Numbered from the stretch's first letter, positions 26,766 through 34,959 are shown. The stretch: DNA of 37,024 nt from Rhodospirillales bacterium (GCA_027315365.1 DAHUYF010000161.1:1-37024), one strand, 5' to 3'. Notes: generated by a model not told the origin, from the sequence alone. A program made the numbers and translations.

Positions 26766-28190
26766 TCAATGGAGATGCACGTACTCGTATTCGACCGGCA
26801 GATTGTTGATGCCGCGCTCGGGCGGCGCGATCCAGCTCGCCATCTTGCCGGGATCGACGACGCGCTGCATCAGGCTCTTGACGAAGGTCCGGTCGCTTGC
26901 CGATGGGATCCAGCCCGGCAGCTTCGCCTGATGCTCGGCGGCGGAAATGGTGCGGCCCTCGGGATCGACCGGCTGATTGGCCCAGACGCCGATGCCGCGG
27001 CGGAAATGCTCGCTCGGCAGCTTGAGCTCGAAGCCGTAGCCGGCCTTCGAAATGAGCCGGCTCCAGCGCTTCACGCCGATCTCGCAATCGCGGATATAGG
27101 CGCCGCGCGTCACCTCGTTCATGGCGTTGCGCATCGGTACTTCCTCGACCGTGACGCCGCCCTTGCCATCGGGCTCCTCGAGCTTGAACGCGCCCTCGCG
27201 GCAGAGGTGATCGGGATAGTTCGCCTCGTCGGGGCGGCCCTTGATCCCGGTGGCGAAATAGGCCGCCGCGTTCGACGAGTTTTCGGCGCCGAACAGGTCG
27301 AGCGAGGACGTGAACCAGAAATTGAGGTAGCGCTGGATGGTCGGCAGATCGATCGCGCCCCGGGCGCGGATCGCGGCGGGATCCTCGGTGCCGAGCTCCT
27401 TCATCACTTCGAGCGTGCGGCGGACGACGCGGCCGATGCCAGTGTCGCCGACGAACATGTGATGCGCCTCCTCGGTCAGCATGAAGCTGCAGCTGCGCGA
27501 CAGGGGATCGAAAGCGCTCTCGGCGAGGCTCTTGAGCTGGAACTTGCCGTCGCGGTCGGTGAAATAGGTAAACATGAAAAAGGAGAGCCAGTCGCTGATC
27601 GGCTCGTTGAAGGTGCCGAGGATGCGCGGCTTGTCGGGGTCGCCGGAATGGCGCGCCAGCAGCTCTTCCGCCTCCTCGCGCCCGTCGCGGCCGAAATAGG
27701 CGTGCAGCAGATAGACCATCGCCCAGAGATGCCGCCCCTCCTCGACATTGACCTGGAAGAGGTTGCGCAGATCGTAGAGCGAGGGGCAGGTATGGCCGAG
27801 CAGCCGCTGCTGCTCGACGGAGGCGGGCTCGGTGTCGCCCTGCGTCACGATCAGCCGGCGCAGCGTCGAGCGGTGTTCGCCCGGCACCTGCTGCCAGACC
27901 GGCTTGCCGTACTCGTCGCCAAAGCCGATGCGGCGATCGGGAATGGCGTCGGCGAGGAAGATGCCCCAGCGATAGTCCGGCATCTTCACCGTGCCGTAGG
28001 TCGCCCAGCCCTTGGCGTCGACCGAGGTGGCGGTGCGCAGATAGACATCGGCGCCGAGGAAGTCGGTCGGCCCGAGCGCGCGCCACCAGTCGAGGAAATG
28101 CGGTTGCCAATGCTCGAGCGCGCGCTGCAGCGTCTTGTTCTCGTCGAGATGCACGTTGTTCGGGATCAGCTCCTTGTAGTCGATCGCCAT
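26766..28190 (-). CDS. boxB: Benzoyl-CoA 2,3-epoxidase, oxygenase subunit BoxB
   Basis: A 474-residue class I di-iron oxygenase that epoxidises benzoyl-CoA to 2,3-epoxybenzoyl-CoA using O2. The N-terminus IDYKELIPNNVHLDE and LQRALEHWQPHFLDWW are diagnostic. The six metal ligands expected from the Azoarcus evansii enzyme are all present, shifted by one: Glu121, Glu151, His154 (VNVEEGRHLW), Asp212, Glu241 and His244 (LTEEAHHMFVGDTG). The ATG at 28190 is preferred over 28208; AAAGGG lies a few bases upstream and the length matches known BoxB. It follows boxC by 2 bases and is followed by the reductase gene. Confidence 0.97.
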   Translation of the reverse strand: MAIDYKELIPNNVHLDENKTLQRALEHWQPHFLDWWRALGPTDFLGADVYLRTATSVDAKGWATYGTVKMPDYRWGIFLADAIPDRRIGFGDEYGKPVWQQVPGEHRSTLRRLIVTQGDTEPASVEQQRLLGHTCPSLYDLRNLFQVNVEEGRHLWAMVYLLHAYFGRDGREEAEELLARHSGDPDKPRILGTFNEPISDWLSFFMFTYFTDRDGKFQLKSLAESAFDPLSRSCSFMLTEEAHHMFVGDTGIGRVVRRTLEVMKELGTEDPAAIRARGAIDLPTIQRYLNFWFTSSLDLFGAENSSNAAAYFATGIKGRPDEANYPDHLCREGAFKLEEPDGKGGVTVEEVPMRNAMNEVTRGAYIRDCEIGVKRWSRLISKAGYGFELKLPSEHFRRGIGVWANQPVDPEGRTISAAEHQAKLPGWIPSASDRTFVKSLMQRVVDPGKMASWIAPPERGINNLPVEYEYVHLH

Positions 28191-28192
28191 GA

Positions 28193-29839
28193 TCAGACCC
28201 TTTCCCATTTGAACTGCGGCTTGGAGCCGCTGCCGAACAGCTTGAGCGCGCCCTGCTCGCCGATCGCGTTGGGGCGGTTGAATATCCAGTTCTGCCAGGC
28301 GGAGAGGCGGCCGAAGATGCGCGTCTCCATGGTCTCGGGCCCGGCAAAGCGCAAGCTCGCCTCGAGCCCGGTGAGCGCGTCGGGCGACAGGCTGGCGCGC
28401 TCCTCGACGGCCAGCCGGATCTCGTCGTCCCAGTCGAGCTCGTCGGGCGCGAAGGTGACGAGGCCGGCCTCGAGCGCCCGGACGGCGTCGAGCTCTTCGC
28501 CCAGCGCCGCCTTGAGCGCGGCCTCGGCCGCGGCGGCGTCGCCGCAGAAGCGGTTCTGCAGCCGGGTCGTGCCGTTGACCATCTTCAGCGCGCCGAGATT
28601 GGCGCTGGAGAGTGCGATGCGCGGCGCGTCATTGTCGCCTTCCGGCAGCGCCAGCATGAAGGAGCGGTCGGCGGCGAGCGCCAGCTCCATCAGCGTGCCG
28701 GCGAAGCACGAGCCGCGGTCGATGATGGCAAAGAGGCTGCGCGCCGAGACGTCGAGCCGCGCCAGCGTGCGGCGCAGGAAGCCTTGCGTCTCGCGCACGA
28801 ACCAGTTGCCGGCATGCTCGACCATCGCCGCGTCGCTCGCCAGCACCGCCGCCGCCGAGCCGCGCGTCTTCACCAGCAGCGTGCCCAGCTCCAGCTCGTT
28901 GATGCGCAGCATCAGGATGGCGTCGTCGAGCTCGCGCGCCATGGCGAGCGGCCACCAGCCGGCACCCTCCGCTTCGATCTCGGCGAGGCTGCGCGGCGCG
29001 CGGTCGGGCGCACTGACGGTCAGCGTCGCCACCCGGCGCTCGCGGTCGAACGCGACATCGACCCAGCGATAATGATAGCCGCCCTCGTCGACGCGCCGCT
29101 CGAGCGGCGACAGGACCACGCCCTTGGCTGCGGCCGCCGCGCGGCCGCTTTGCGCCGCCAGCGCCCGGGCGCGTTCCTCGACCAGCGCGGCAAAGCGCGC
29201 TGGCGGCGCGGTGTGGTCGACCAGCTTCCACTGCTTGGCGCGGTCGGCGCGCACGCCCTCCGCCGTCGTGCAAAAGACGTCGGCGAGATCGCGCCGCACC
29301 TTGCGCTTGTCGACGAGCCGCGTGAGGCCGCCGGTGCCGGGCAGCACGCCGAGCAGCGGCACCTCCGGCAGGCTCACCGTGGTCGAGCGGTCGTCGACCA
29401 TGACGATCTCGTCGCAGGCCAGCGCCACCTCATAGCCGCCGCCGGCGCAGGTGCCGTTGAGCGCGGCGAGGAATTTGAGCCCGGAATCCTGGCTCGACTC
29501 CTCCATGCTGTTGCGCGTCTCGTTGGTGAATTTGCAGAAATTCACCTTCCAGGCATGCGGCGAGGCGCCCAGCATGTAGATGTTGGCGCCGGCGCAGAAC
29601 ATGCGCTCCTTGCCGCTGGTGAGCACGACGCATTTCACCGCGGGATGCTCGAAGCGGATGCGGGTGAGCGCGTCGTGCAGCTCGATGTCCACGCCGAGAT
29701 CGTAGGAATTGAGCTTAAGCTTGTAGCCCGGCTTGATGCCGCCATCCTCGGCAACGTCGAGCACCAGCCTGGCCACCGGCCCGTCGACGTCGAGCCGCCA
29801 ATGCTTGTAGCGCTCGGGATGGGTCTCGAACGTGATCAT
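28193..29839 (-). CDS. boxC: 2,3-epoxybenzoyl-CoA dihydrolase BoxC
   Basis: A 548-residue crotonase-superfamily enzyme that opens the ring of epoxybenzoyl-CoA with two waters, yielding 3,4-dehydroadipyl-CoA semialdehyde and formate. The N-terminal half holds the oxyanion-hole segments KERMFCAGANIYMLG and LNGTCAGGGYEVALACDEIVM, and SLPEVPLLGVLPGTGGLTRL is the dihydrolase active-site region. The long C-terminal half is family specific. The frame is open to an ATG at 29887, but that lies in the promoter -10 region; the ATG at 29839 with GGAGG five bases upstream is used. It is the first gene of boxC-boxB-reductase. Confidence 0.96.
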   Translation of the reverse strand: MITFETHPERYKHWRLDVDGPVARLVLDVAEDGGIKPGYKLKLNSYDLGVDIELHDALTRIRFEHPAVKCVVLTSGKERMFCAGANIYMLGASPHAWKVNFCKFTNETRNSMEESSQDSGLKFLAALNGTCAGGGYEVALACDEIVMVDDRSTTVSLPEVPLLGVLPGTGGLTRLVDKRKVRRDLADVFCTTAEGVRADRAKQWKLVDHTAPPARFAALVEERARALAAQSGRAAAAAKGVVLSPLERRVDEGGYHYRWVDVAFDRERRVATLTVSAPDRAPRSLAEIEAEGAGWWPLAMARELDDAILMLRINELELGTLLVKTRGSAAAVLASDAAMVEHAGNWFVRETQGFLRRTLARLDVSARSLFAIIDRGSCFAGTLMELALAADRSFMLALPEGDNDAPRIALSSANLGALKMVNGTTRLQNRFCGDAAAAEAALKAALGEELDAVRALEAGLVTFAPDELDWDDEIRLAVEERASLSPDALTGLEASLRFAGPETMETRIFGRLSAWQNWIFNRPNAIGEQGALKLFGSGSKPQFKWERV

Positions 29840-29867
29840 CGGCGCCTCCGCCCGTACATCTTTTTGC

Positions 29868-29885
29868 GCATTAGAACTATAATGC
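29868..29885. promoter_or_regulatory. BoxR operator candidate at the boxC promoter
   Basis: GCATTA-GAACTA-TAATGC is a perfect 6-bp inverted repeat with a 6-base spacer. It overlaps the boxC -10 box and has TGCA at 29883-29886. Related words recur at the boxR/flavodoxin and ligase promoters. The BoxR/BzdR family is known to bind TGCA-containing repeats; the assignment here is inferred. Confidence 0.6.
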
Positions 29886-29903
29886 ATATTAACGGTCCGT
29901 CAA
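29876..29903 (-). promoter_or_regulatory. Promoter of boxC-boxB-reductase
   Basis: On the minus strand TTGACG (29903-29898), a 16-base spacer and TATAGT (29881-29876) form a strong sigma-70-type promoter. It starts transcription about 30 bases before the chosen boxC ATG. The -10 lies inside the operator. Confidence 0.65.
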
Positions 29904-30178
29904 GCAGTATCATGCAGACGCCGACGCTCCAACGGCCGCCTCGGGGCCTTGGGCGGTGAGGGTGCTGCGAGAGAATTGACTAACGCCGCGGCCGTCGCGC
30001 ACAGGGGATGAAGCCGGCGTGACCGCGCCGGCTCATCCTTCCGCTCGCCGCCCAGTGAGGATTCTCATGAGGAGATACCATTCGCCGGCCCGGAAGAAGG
30101 CTCGGGCCTTGCTGCTGCACCTTGGCTACCGCGTCGGCGACAGCGTCCAAGCCCTTGGTGCAGCGCAGCCCGTCGAAA

Positions 30179-30553
30179 ATGCCAAAATCGAAAAGCAAGC
30201 TCATCGATATGGCCAAGCGCGGCGGCGTAGCTGGCGGCAAGCGGCCGCGCCTGCGCGCCGACAAGCCCCGCCGGGCGGACGGCGGCAACATCCAGGCAGA
30301 GCCTTTGCCGCCGCCGAGTGGAGACATCCCCGGGACCGATATTCCAGATCGGTCCCGTTCCGAAGGAGCGAACGCGGACAACGACCTGCTGGAGACCGAT
30401 CGCACCATGCCCAACGCTTTCGATAACAGCCCTGACAAAGACATCGATCGAGGCGGCTGGCCGCGGCAGGATCCGTTTAACCATCCGGGCATCGTCAACG
30501 TCCCAAGTCGCGGCGGCCACAAGCCACGCACGCCGGGCCCCTATCGTCGATAG
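30179..30553 (+). CDS. Hypothetical low-complexity protein
   Basis: An open frame giving 124 residues from the ATG at 30179 (143 from 30122). It is rich in Lys, Arg, Pro, Gly and Asp (MPKSKSKLIDMAKRGGVAGG; DRGGWPRQDPFNHPG; HKPRTPGPYRR) with no predicted fold, membrane segment or known motif. No good ribosome binding site is seen before either start. It may be a disordered basic protein of unknown role or a spurious frame. Confidence 0.35.
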   Translation: MPKSKSKLIDMAKRGGVAGGKRPRLRADKPRRADGGNIQAEPLPPPSGDIPGTDIPDRSRSEGANADNDLLETDRTMPNAFDNSPDKDIDRGGWPRQDPFNHPGIVNVPSRGGHKPRTPGPYRR

Positions 30554-30561
30554 ATAAGCCC

Positions 30562-30867
30562 GTGACCGTGATCCCTGGCGCGAGCATCTCGAGCGTTCGG
30601 TCCGCGGCGGTCGCGCTAACTGCCGGAATCGGCGCCTTGGCCGGCGGCGGAAGCGCTCATGCGGACACTTACACCGTGCTGATCCGGCAGATGAACGGCG
30701 TCGAGAGCGCCGATGCCACTGGTGCCTCGTGCACGGTTACGGTCCGGCAGGTCGAGGGCGTCGAAAGCGTGCCGGCGCATATGACCTGCATCGAGAACAA
30801 GGCGTGCAACGGACTGATATCGATCTCGGCTGCGGCCGGCCGCACGATTTCGTGGCCATCGCGTTAG
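30562..30867 (+). CDS. Putative exported protein with internal repeat, possibly frameshifted
   Basis: A GTG-started 101-residue ORF. A signal-peptide-like N-terminus (AAVALTAGIGALAGGGSAHA, cleavage likely before Asp-Thr-Tyr) is followed by two related segments, TVLIRQMNGVESADATG and TVTVRQVEGVESVPAH, and Cys residues in MTCIENKACNG. The frame then stops early at TAG (30865). The other frame from about 30800 to 31037 reads like protein (CGRPHDFVAIALGPPPIAT) with G/C-rich third positions, suggesting that the gene originally continued there. It is unnamed and may be a degraded gene. Confidence 0.45.
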   Translation: MTVIPGASISSVRSAAVALTAGIGALAGGGSAHADTYTVLIRQMNGVESADATGASCTVTVRQVEGVESVPAHMTCIENKACNGLISISAAAGRTISWPSR

Positions 30868-31084
30868 GGCCACCGCCGATTGCGACCCACATTAGCGCCT
30901 CGCTCTGCGATGTCCCGCCAGCCCATGGCGACGCCGTGCAGGGGCCGACCGCGGAGCCTCCCGTGCTGCGCAACGTCGTACCGCCGCTGGCGACCTTGAA
31001 AATCGATGCGAGGTCGCGCGATGCAGAGGCGCGTTGACGTGCTGCGAATCGATCTGCGCTCGATCGACGGCACCCGCCGAGCCG

Positions 31085-31999
31085 CTACCCCGCCACCGCC
31101 GCCCTTAGCTCGCGAAAGCTCTGCTCCACCGTCTTGCCGGCGGTGTCGATCCGTGCATCCGCCTTGCTGTAGAGCGCGTGCCGGCCGGCGAGGATGCGGC
31201 GGAGATCCTCCATCGCCTGCTCGTTCTCGGCCATCGGCCTTGTGTCGCCCTGCGCCACGACGCGGCTCATATGCTCCTCGGGCGCGGCGGTGAGCCAGAC
31301 CGTGTAGCAGGCCGAGAGCAGCAGGTCGAAGGTCCCGGGCTCGGAAACGATGCTGCCGCCGGTGGCGATCACCACGCGGTCATGGCGCTCGATCACGCTT
31401 TCGAGCGCGCGGCGCTCGTAGCGGCGATAGGCCCCCTGGCCGTAGAGGTCGAAGACCTCGGCGAGCCGCGTGCCGCTGTCGCGCTCGATCTCGCGGTCGA
31501 GCTCGACGAAGGGCGCGCCCAGCGCCTTGGCCAGCATCGCGCCCAGCGTCGACTTGCCGGCGCCGCGCAAGCCGATGAGGGCGATGCGGTGGCGCCGCCC
31601 GCTATCCACCGCCGCGCCGAAGGTCTCGGCGAGCAACCGGCGGGCCTGCGCCAAATCCTTGGGCTGGAGCCGGCCCAGCGTCTGGATGAGGAGGGTGAGC
31701 TCCACCGGCCGATCGGGCTCCTCGCGCACGAGGTCGCCCAAGGGCAGGCCCATGGCGTGGGCGATCTGGCGCAGCAGCACGATCGAGATGTTGCCCTGCC
31801 CGGTCTCGAGCTGGGCGAGGTAGCGCTCGGAGACCTGGGAATCCCGCGCCAGGATCTTGCGCGTCATGCCGCGTCGGGCGCGGGCCTCGCGGATGCGCTC
31901 GCCGAGCAACCGAAGATACTCGGCCTCGCCGTTCTCGTCGCGCCGCTCCCTGGTCTCGGCCCCCTCGCGTGCCGCCATGCCCTGCTCCTTCGCCGGCAT
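31085..31999 (-). CDS. boxR: Benzoyl-CoA-responsive transcriptional regulator BoxR
   Basis: A 304-residue BoxR/BzdR-type regulator. An XRE-like HTH (about 27-90) includes YLRLLGERIREARARRGMTR, LARDSQVSERYLAQLETGQG and LRQIAHAMGLPLGDLV. A shikimate-kinase-like domain (about 137-300) has the P-loop GLRGAGKST at 143-151 and RRYERRALESVI and ATGGSIV segments. In the family this domain binds benzoyl-CoA and relieves repression of aromatic catabolism. It is divergent from the flavodoxin-like gene with the operator in between. Confidence 0.95.
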   Translation of the reverse strand: MPAKEQGMAAREGAETRERRDENGEAEYLRLLGERIREARARRGMTRKILARDSQVSERYLAQLETGQGNISIVLLRQIAHAMGLPLGDLVREEPDRPVELTLLIQTLGRLQPKDLAQARRLLAETFGAAVDSGRRHRIALIGLRGAGKSTLGAMLAKALGAPFVELDREIERDSGTRLAEVFDLYGQGAYRRYERRALESVIERHDRVVIATGGSIVSEPGTFDLLLSACYTVWLTAAPEEHMSRVVAQGDTRPMAENEQAMEDLRRILAGRHALYSKADARIDTAGKTVEQSFRELRAAVAG

Positions 32000-32027
32000 C
32001 CCTGTGCCACCTGGTCAAGTGAGATGT

Positions 32028-32055
32028 ATTATAATGCTTGGCACGGACGTGACAT
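32028..32055 (-). promoter_or_regulatory. boxR promoter
   Basis: On the minus strand ATGTCA (32055-32050), a 16-base spacer and TATAAT (32033-32028) form a promoter whose start would lie about 20 bases before the boxR ATG. It overlaps, in opposite direction, the flavodoxin promoter. Confidence 0.5.
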
Positions 32056-32065
32056 GCATTATAAT
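32038..32065 (+). promoter_or_regulatory. Promoter of the flavodoxin-like gene
   Basis: TTGGCA (32038-32043), a 16-base spacer and TATAAT (32060-32065) precede the GTG start at 32111 by about 45 bases. Confidence 0.6.
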
Positions 32066-32110
32066 CTCGGGCGCGGGGCAAGGCTAGCCCGGAAGCGACG
32101 AGGAGGCGGG

Positions 32111-32587
32111 GTGGAGCGGCAACTGACGATCCTGGTAGGCACCATGACCGGCACGGCGCAGCTCGTGGCCGAAGAGGTCGGCGACGCGCTGACGGCGCAA
32201 GGGGTCGAGGCCAGGATCCTTGCCATGGACGGGCTCGACGCGGCGGTCTTCGCCGGCGGCGGCGCCTTCCTGATCTGCACCTCGACCTATGGCCAGGGCG
32301 ACGTGCCCGACAACGCGCAGAAGCTGTTCGCCGATCTCGAGCAGTCGCGGCCCGATCTCCGATCGGTCGTCTATGGCCTGATCGCGCTCGGCGACCGCAC
32401 CTATGCGCAGACCTTCTGCTTCGGCGGCAAGCGGTTCGATACGCTGCTTCAGGCGCTGGGCGCGCGACGCATCGGCGAGCCGATGCTGCACGACGCCAGC
32501 GCCGGCACCGTCCCCGAAGAGGTCGCCGTCGAATGGATCGGCCCCTGGATCGGCCTTTTCCGCCAAGCCCGCGACGAGGCCGCATAG
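32111..32587 (+). CDS. Flavodoxin-like (MioC-type) FMN protein
   Basis: A 158-residue flavodoxin fold. The FMN-phosphate loop is GTMTGTAQLVAEE, then AFLICTSTYGQGDVPDNAQKLFADL and VVYGLIALGDRTYAQTFCFGGKRFDTLLQALGA, the two loops around the isoalloxazine ring. The frame is open from far upstream; the GTG at 32111 is chosen for the AGGAGG four bases earlier (32101-32106). It is the first gene divergent from boxR and may carry electrons to BoxB or another oxygenase. It has no fused reductase domain. The electron role is inferred. Confidence 0.88.
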   Translation: MERQLTILVGTMTGTAQLVAEEVGDALTAQGVEARILAMDGLDAAVFAGGGAFLICTSTYGQGDVPDNAQKLFADLEQSRPDLRSVVYGLIALGDRTYAQTFCFGGKRFDTLLQALGARRIGEPMLHDASAGTVPEEVAVEWIGPWIGLFRQARDEAA

Positions 32588-32739
32588 CACGCGCTAGCAT
32601 CCGCTAATCAATTGCCGTGGCTGGAAAATTTGTCATCCGAGGCACGCGGGCCCCAGGGCTGAGCGCGCGGCCACGGCGATAGATTTTCATCGGGCTTGCA
32701 GCATTACTTAAGTCGATTTTAAGCGCGGCCGCGGAATGG

Positions 32740-34011
32740 TTGCAGCGCATGGCCGCCGAGTCCAAGAAGATCGAACGCCCCCGCCCGCCGATGTCGCAGA
32801 GCGAGCTCGACGAGGTAGTGCGGCGGCATGACATGTTCCTGTCCGGCCGCCTCGGCGGGCAGCGCGCGCTGCTAGCCTATCGCGACCTGTCCGGCCTCGA
32901 TCTCGCTGGAAAGCGGCTGAACGACGCCGATCTCACTGCCGCCTTCCTGCCGGCGGCGCGCATGGCCGGCGTCAACCTCGCCAACGCCACGCTCTTTGCC
33001 TGCAACATGACCCGGGCGGATCTGCGCGGCGCGGTGCTGGCGCGGGCCGATCTGCGCGGCGCGGTGCTGCGCGGCGCCAATCTGGAGGGCGCTGACCTGT
33101 TCGACGCGGACCTGCGCGACGGCAGGCTCGGCCAGCGCCTGCGCATGGGGGTAATCGAGGAGGTCGCGATCGCAAACGCCGCCTCCTCCGATCTCGAGGG
33201 CGCGCGCATGGTCAATGCCGAGCTGTCGCAGGCGAAGCTCTCGGGCTCGCTGGCGGCGCATACCGACTTCACCGATGCGGTGATGCGGCGCTGCAAGCTG
33301 GTGCGCGCCGATCTGCACAACGCGACGCTGAACGGCGCCAATCTCGAAGGCGCCGATCTTTCCGGCGCCAATCTCAGGGGCGCCAGCCTGCGCAACGCCA
33401 TCCTGACCAACGCCATCCTGCACGCCACCGAGATGGGCGGCACCGACCTCGCCGGCATCCTGACCGAGAAGCCGGCGGGGCGGCGGCTCGCCGAGCTTGG
33501 CGGTCCCGTGGCGGAGCTGCTGCAGCAGCACGAGCGCTGGGCGGCGACCCATGGCGCCGAGGGAGCGCCGCTCGACCTCAGCGGCTATGATTTGCGCGAC
33601 GCGCCGCTGCTCTCCGGCCTGTGCCTGTCCGCCCTGCGCGCCACCGGTGCGATCTTCGTCGGGCTGACGCTGGACGGCACGGGCCTGCAGGCGGCGCAGC
33701 TCGAAGGCGCCGATTTCCGCTCCTGCTGCCTGGCACGCGCCGATCTGCGCGGCGCCAATCTCAGCCTGGCCCGGCTCACCAACGCCGATCTGCGCGACTG
33801 CAATCTGGGGCCGCTGGTGCTGCCGGGCGGAAGGCTGATCGTCAGCCTGCTGGAACGTGTCGAGGCGCGCCATGTCGATTTCCGGGGCGCCAATTTGTCG
33901 CGGGCGGTGATGCGCGGCGCCGACCTTTCCGCCGCAAATCTCAGCGGCGCCGAGCTGGACGGCAGCGATCTGCTCGGCGCCCATCTCGACGGCGTCACCG
34001 GGCTGCCGTGA
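32740..34011 (+). CDS. Pentapeptide-repeat protein
   Basis: A 423-residue protein (or 420 from the ATG at 32749). After an N-terminal helical segment with QSELDEVVRRHDMFLSG, pentapeptide repeats of the A(D/N)LxG kind run from about residue 45 to 243 (ADLRGAVLARADLRGAVLRG and similar). A non-repeat linker (about 244-283, with GGPVAELLQQHERWAATHG) follows, then a second repeat block to the C-terminus. Such right-handed quadrilateral beta-helices can mimic DNA or serve as scaffolds; the role is unknown. There is no signal peptide. It is a separate unit 152 bases after the flavodoxin gene. Confidence 0.9.
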   Translation: MQRMAAESKKIERPRPPMSQSELDEVVRRHDMFLSGRLGGQRALLAYRDLSGLDLAGKRLNDADLTAAFLPAARMAGVNLANATLFACNMTRADLRGAVLARADLRGAVLRGANLEGADLFDADLRDGRLGQRLRMGVIEEVAIANAASSDLEGARMVNAELSQAKLSGSLAAHTDFTDAVMRRCKLVRADLHNATLNGANLEGADLSGANLRGASLRNAILTNAILHATEMGGTDLAGILTEKPAGRRLAELGGPVAELLQQHERWAATHGAEGAPLDLSGYDLRDAPLLSGLCLSALRATGAIFVGLTLDGTGLQAAQLEGADFRSCCLARADLRGANLSLARLTNADLRDCNLGPLVLPGGRLIVSLLERVEARHVDFRGANLSRAVMRGADLSAANLSGAELDGSDLLGAHLDGVTGLP

Positions 34012-34214
34012 ACGGGCATTGCAGCCCGGGCAGGGACGCCTAATATTCTGTTCAGCAGGCCGCCCGATGCGCGTCCCAGCGGAAGCGAGCGTCTTCGACT
34101 CGCGCGGCGCCTCCTCTCTCGGGCGCGGCAACCCTGTGGCAGGGCGGCGATAAAAGCGGTGAGGCGCCGTTGACCTGGAAACCCGCCGGCCAAGGCGCCA
34201 CAGGAGGAACGCGG

Positions 34215-34385
34215 ATGAAGAACGAGCCTACGGGCAAGGCAAGACCTCGCGAGCAGCGCGGGCGGCAAGACGAGCGCGAGCCGGAGCGCCGGCCGCACCG
34301 GGACGAGCCGGAGCGAAAGCCGGGCGAGCACAAGCACGGCGAGTGGCGCGGCTCCGGAGTGTGCGGCGACCGTCACACCGACTGA
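34215..34385 (+). CDS. Small highly charged hypothetical protein
   Basis: A 56-residue ORF (MKNEPTGKARPREQRGRQ, then Arg/Glu/Pro/His-rich to GVCGDRHTD). An excellent Shine-Dalgarno AGGAGG lies about eight bases before the ATG, which supports translation. The chain is almost devoid of hydrophobic residues, so it should be disordered. No family is recognised. Confidence 0.5.
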   Translation: MKNEPTGKARPREQRGRQDEREPERRPHRDEPERKPGEHKHGEWRGSGVCGDRHTD

Positions 34386-34469
34386 TCGGCGGGCGGGCAG
34401 CTCCGGAGCGCGGCGGAACGGGTCGGCGAACCTGCCGTTTGCCCCAAAGGGCAAGGCAGGAGCACTCGC

Positions 34470-34676
34470 ATGAGCGGTTATCGCGTCATCGGCATCGTGT
34501 TGGCGGTGGTTGGGGCGGTGCTGCTTTACTTTGGCGTAACCAGCTCGCATTCCCTGGTCAACCAGGCATCGCAGACACTGCTTGGCCGCTTCACGCAGCA
34601 GACCATGGTCTACATCATTCTCGGCATCGTGGCGCTGGTCGGCGGTGCGCTCACAGCGCTGGTCGGCCGGCGCTGA
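34470..34676 (+). CDS. DUF3185-family small membrane protein
   Basis: A 68-residue protein with two hydrophobic segments (about 5-22, VIGIVLAVVGAVLLYFG; about 47-64, TMVYIILGIVALVGGALTAL). The middle SLVNQASQTLLGRFTQQT matches the DUF3185 pattern. A GGAG site lies about ten bases upstream. The function of the family is not established. It stands alone between the charged small ORF and the ligase control region. Confidence 0.8.
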   Translation: MSGYRVIGIVLAVVGAVLLYFGVTSSHSLVNQASQTLLGRFTQQTMVYIILGIVALVGGALTALVGRR

Positions 34677-34930
34677 CCGCGCCGCGTTCTCGCCGAACCC
34701 GCCTTCTTCCGATGTGAGCAGCGGCGCCTGGGGCCGCCGCAGGTGTCCCGCCGATATATCATGGCAGCAATGACTTCCTCGTGAGGCGGGGGATGCCGGC
34801 GCGGCAGCCCGCCTATCCCAGGTATCGACGGCCTCACCGCCAGCGATGAGCGCATCTTTCCCCGCCGCGGCGGCCCTTTCTCCCGTCGCCGTGGCATCGG
34901 GTCCGCGGGATCCCCCCGCCCGCAGGGCCC

Positions 34931-34957
34931 TGCCCGGGCCAACCCCTCGCCCGGGCA
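34931..34957. repeat. Perfect 9-bp inverted repeat
   Basis: TGCCCGGGC (34931-34939) and GCCCGGGCA (34949-34957) can pair around a 9-base loop. It lies just upstream of a second stronger hairpin, so the two may act together as a transcript end. Confidence 0.5.
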
Positions 34958-34959
34958 CC

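Larger units (their letters stand above)
29840..30178. other. Intergenic region upstream of boxC
   Basis: A 339-base gap that begins with the boxC leader, operator and promoter (29840-29903). The remainder (about 29904-30178) has no gene or repeat that I recognise; its longer open frames lack codon or motif support. Confidence 0.5.
32028..32065. promoter_or_regulatory. BoxR operator candidate between boxR and the flavodoxin gene
   Basis: ATTATAATGC (32028-32037) and GCATTATAAT (32056-32065) are a perfect 10-bp inverted repeat with an 18-base centre. Both arms cover a -10 box, and a TGCA core is at 32055-32058. The arms resemble the boxC operator half sites. Confidence 0.6.

Noticed and set aside
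26769-29072. 767-residue plus-strand open frame opposite boxB and boxC
   Set aside because: Shadow of two genes with complete family motifs on the minus strand.
29840-29887. Upstream ATG at 29887 as boxC start
   Set aside because: It lies within the operator and next to the -10 box, so it would not be in the transcript; the ATG at 29839 has GGAGG upstream.
31178-32587. 469-residue extended frame of the flavodoxin-like gene
   Set aside because: The upstream part is antisense to boxR and crosses the promoter region; AGGAGG before GTG 32111 marks the real start.
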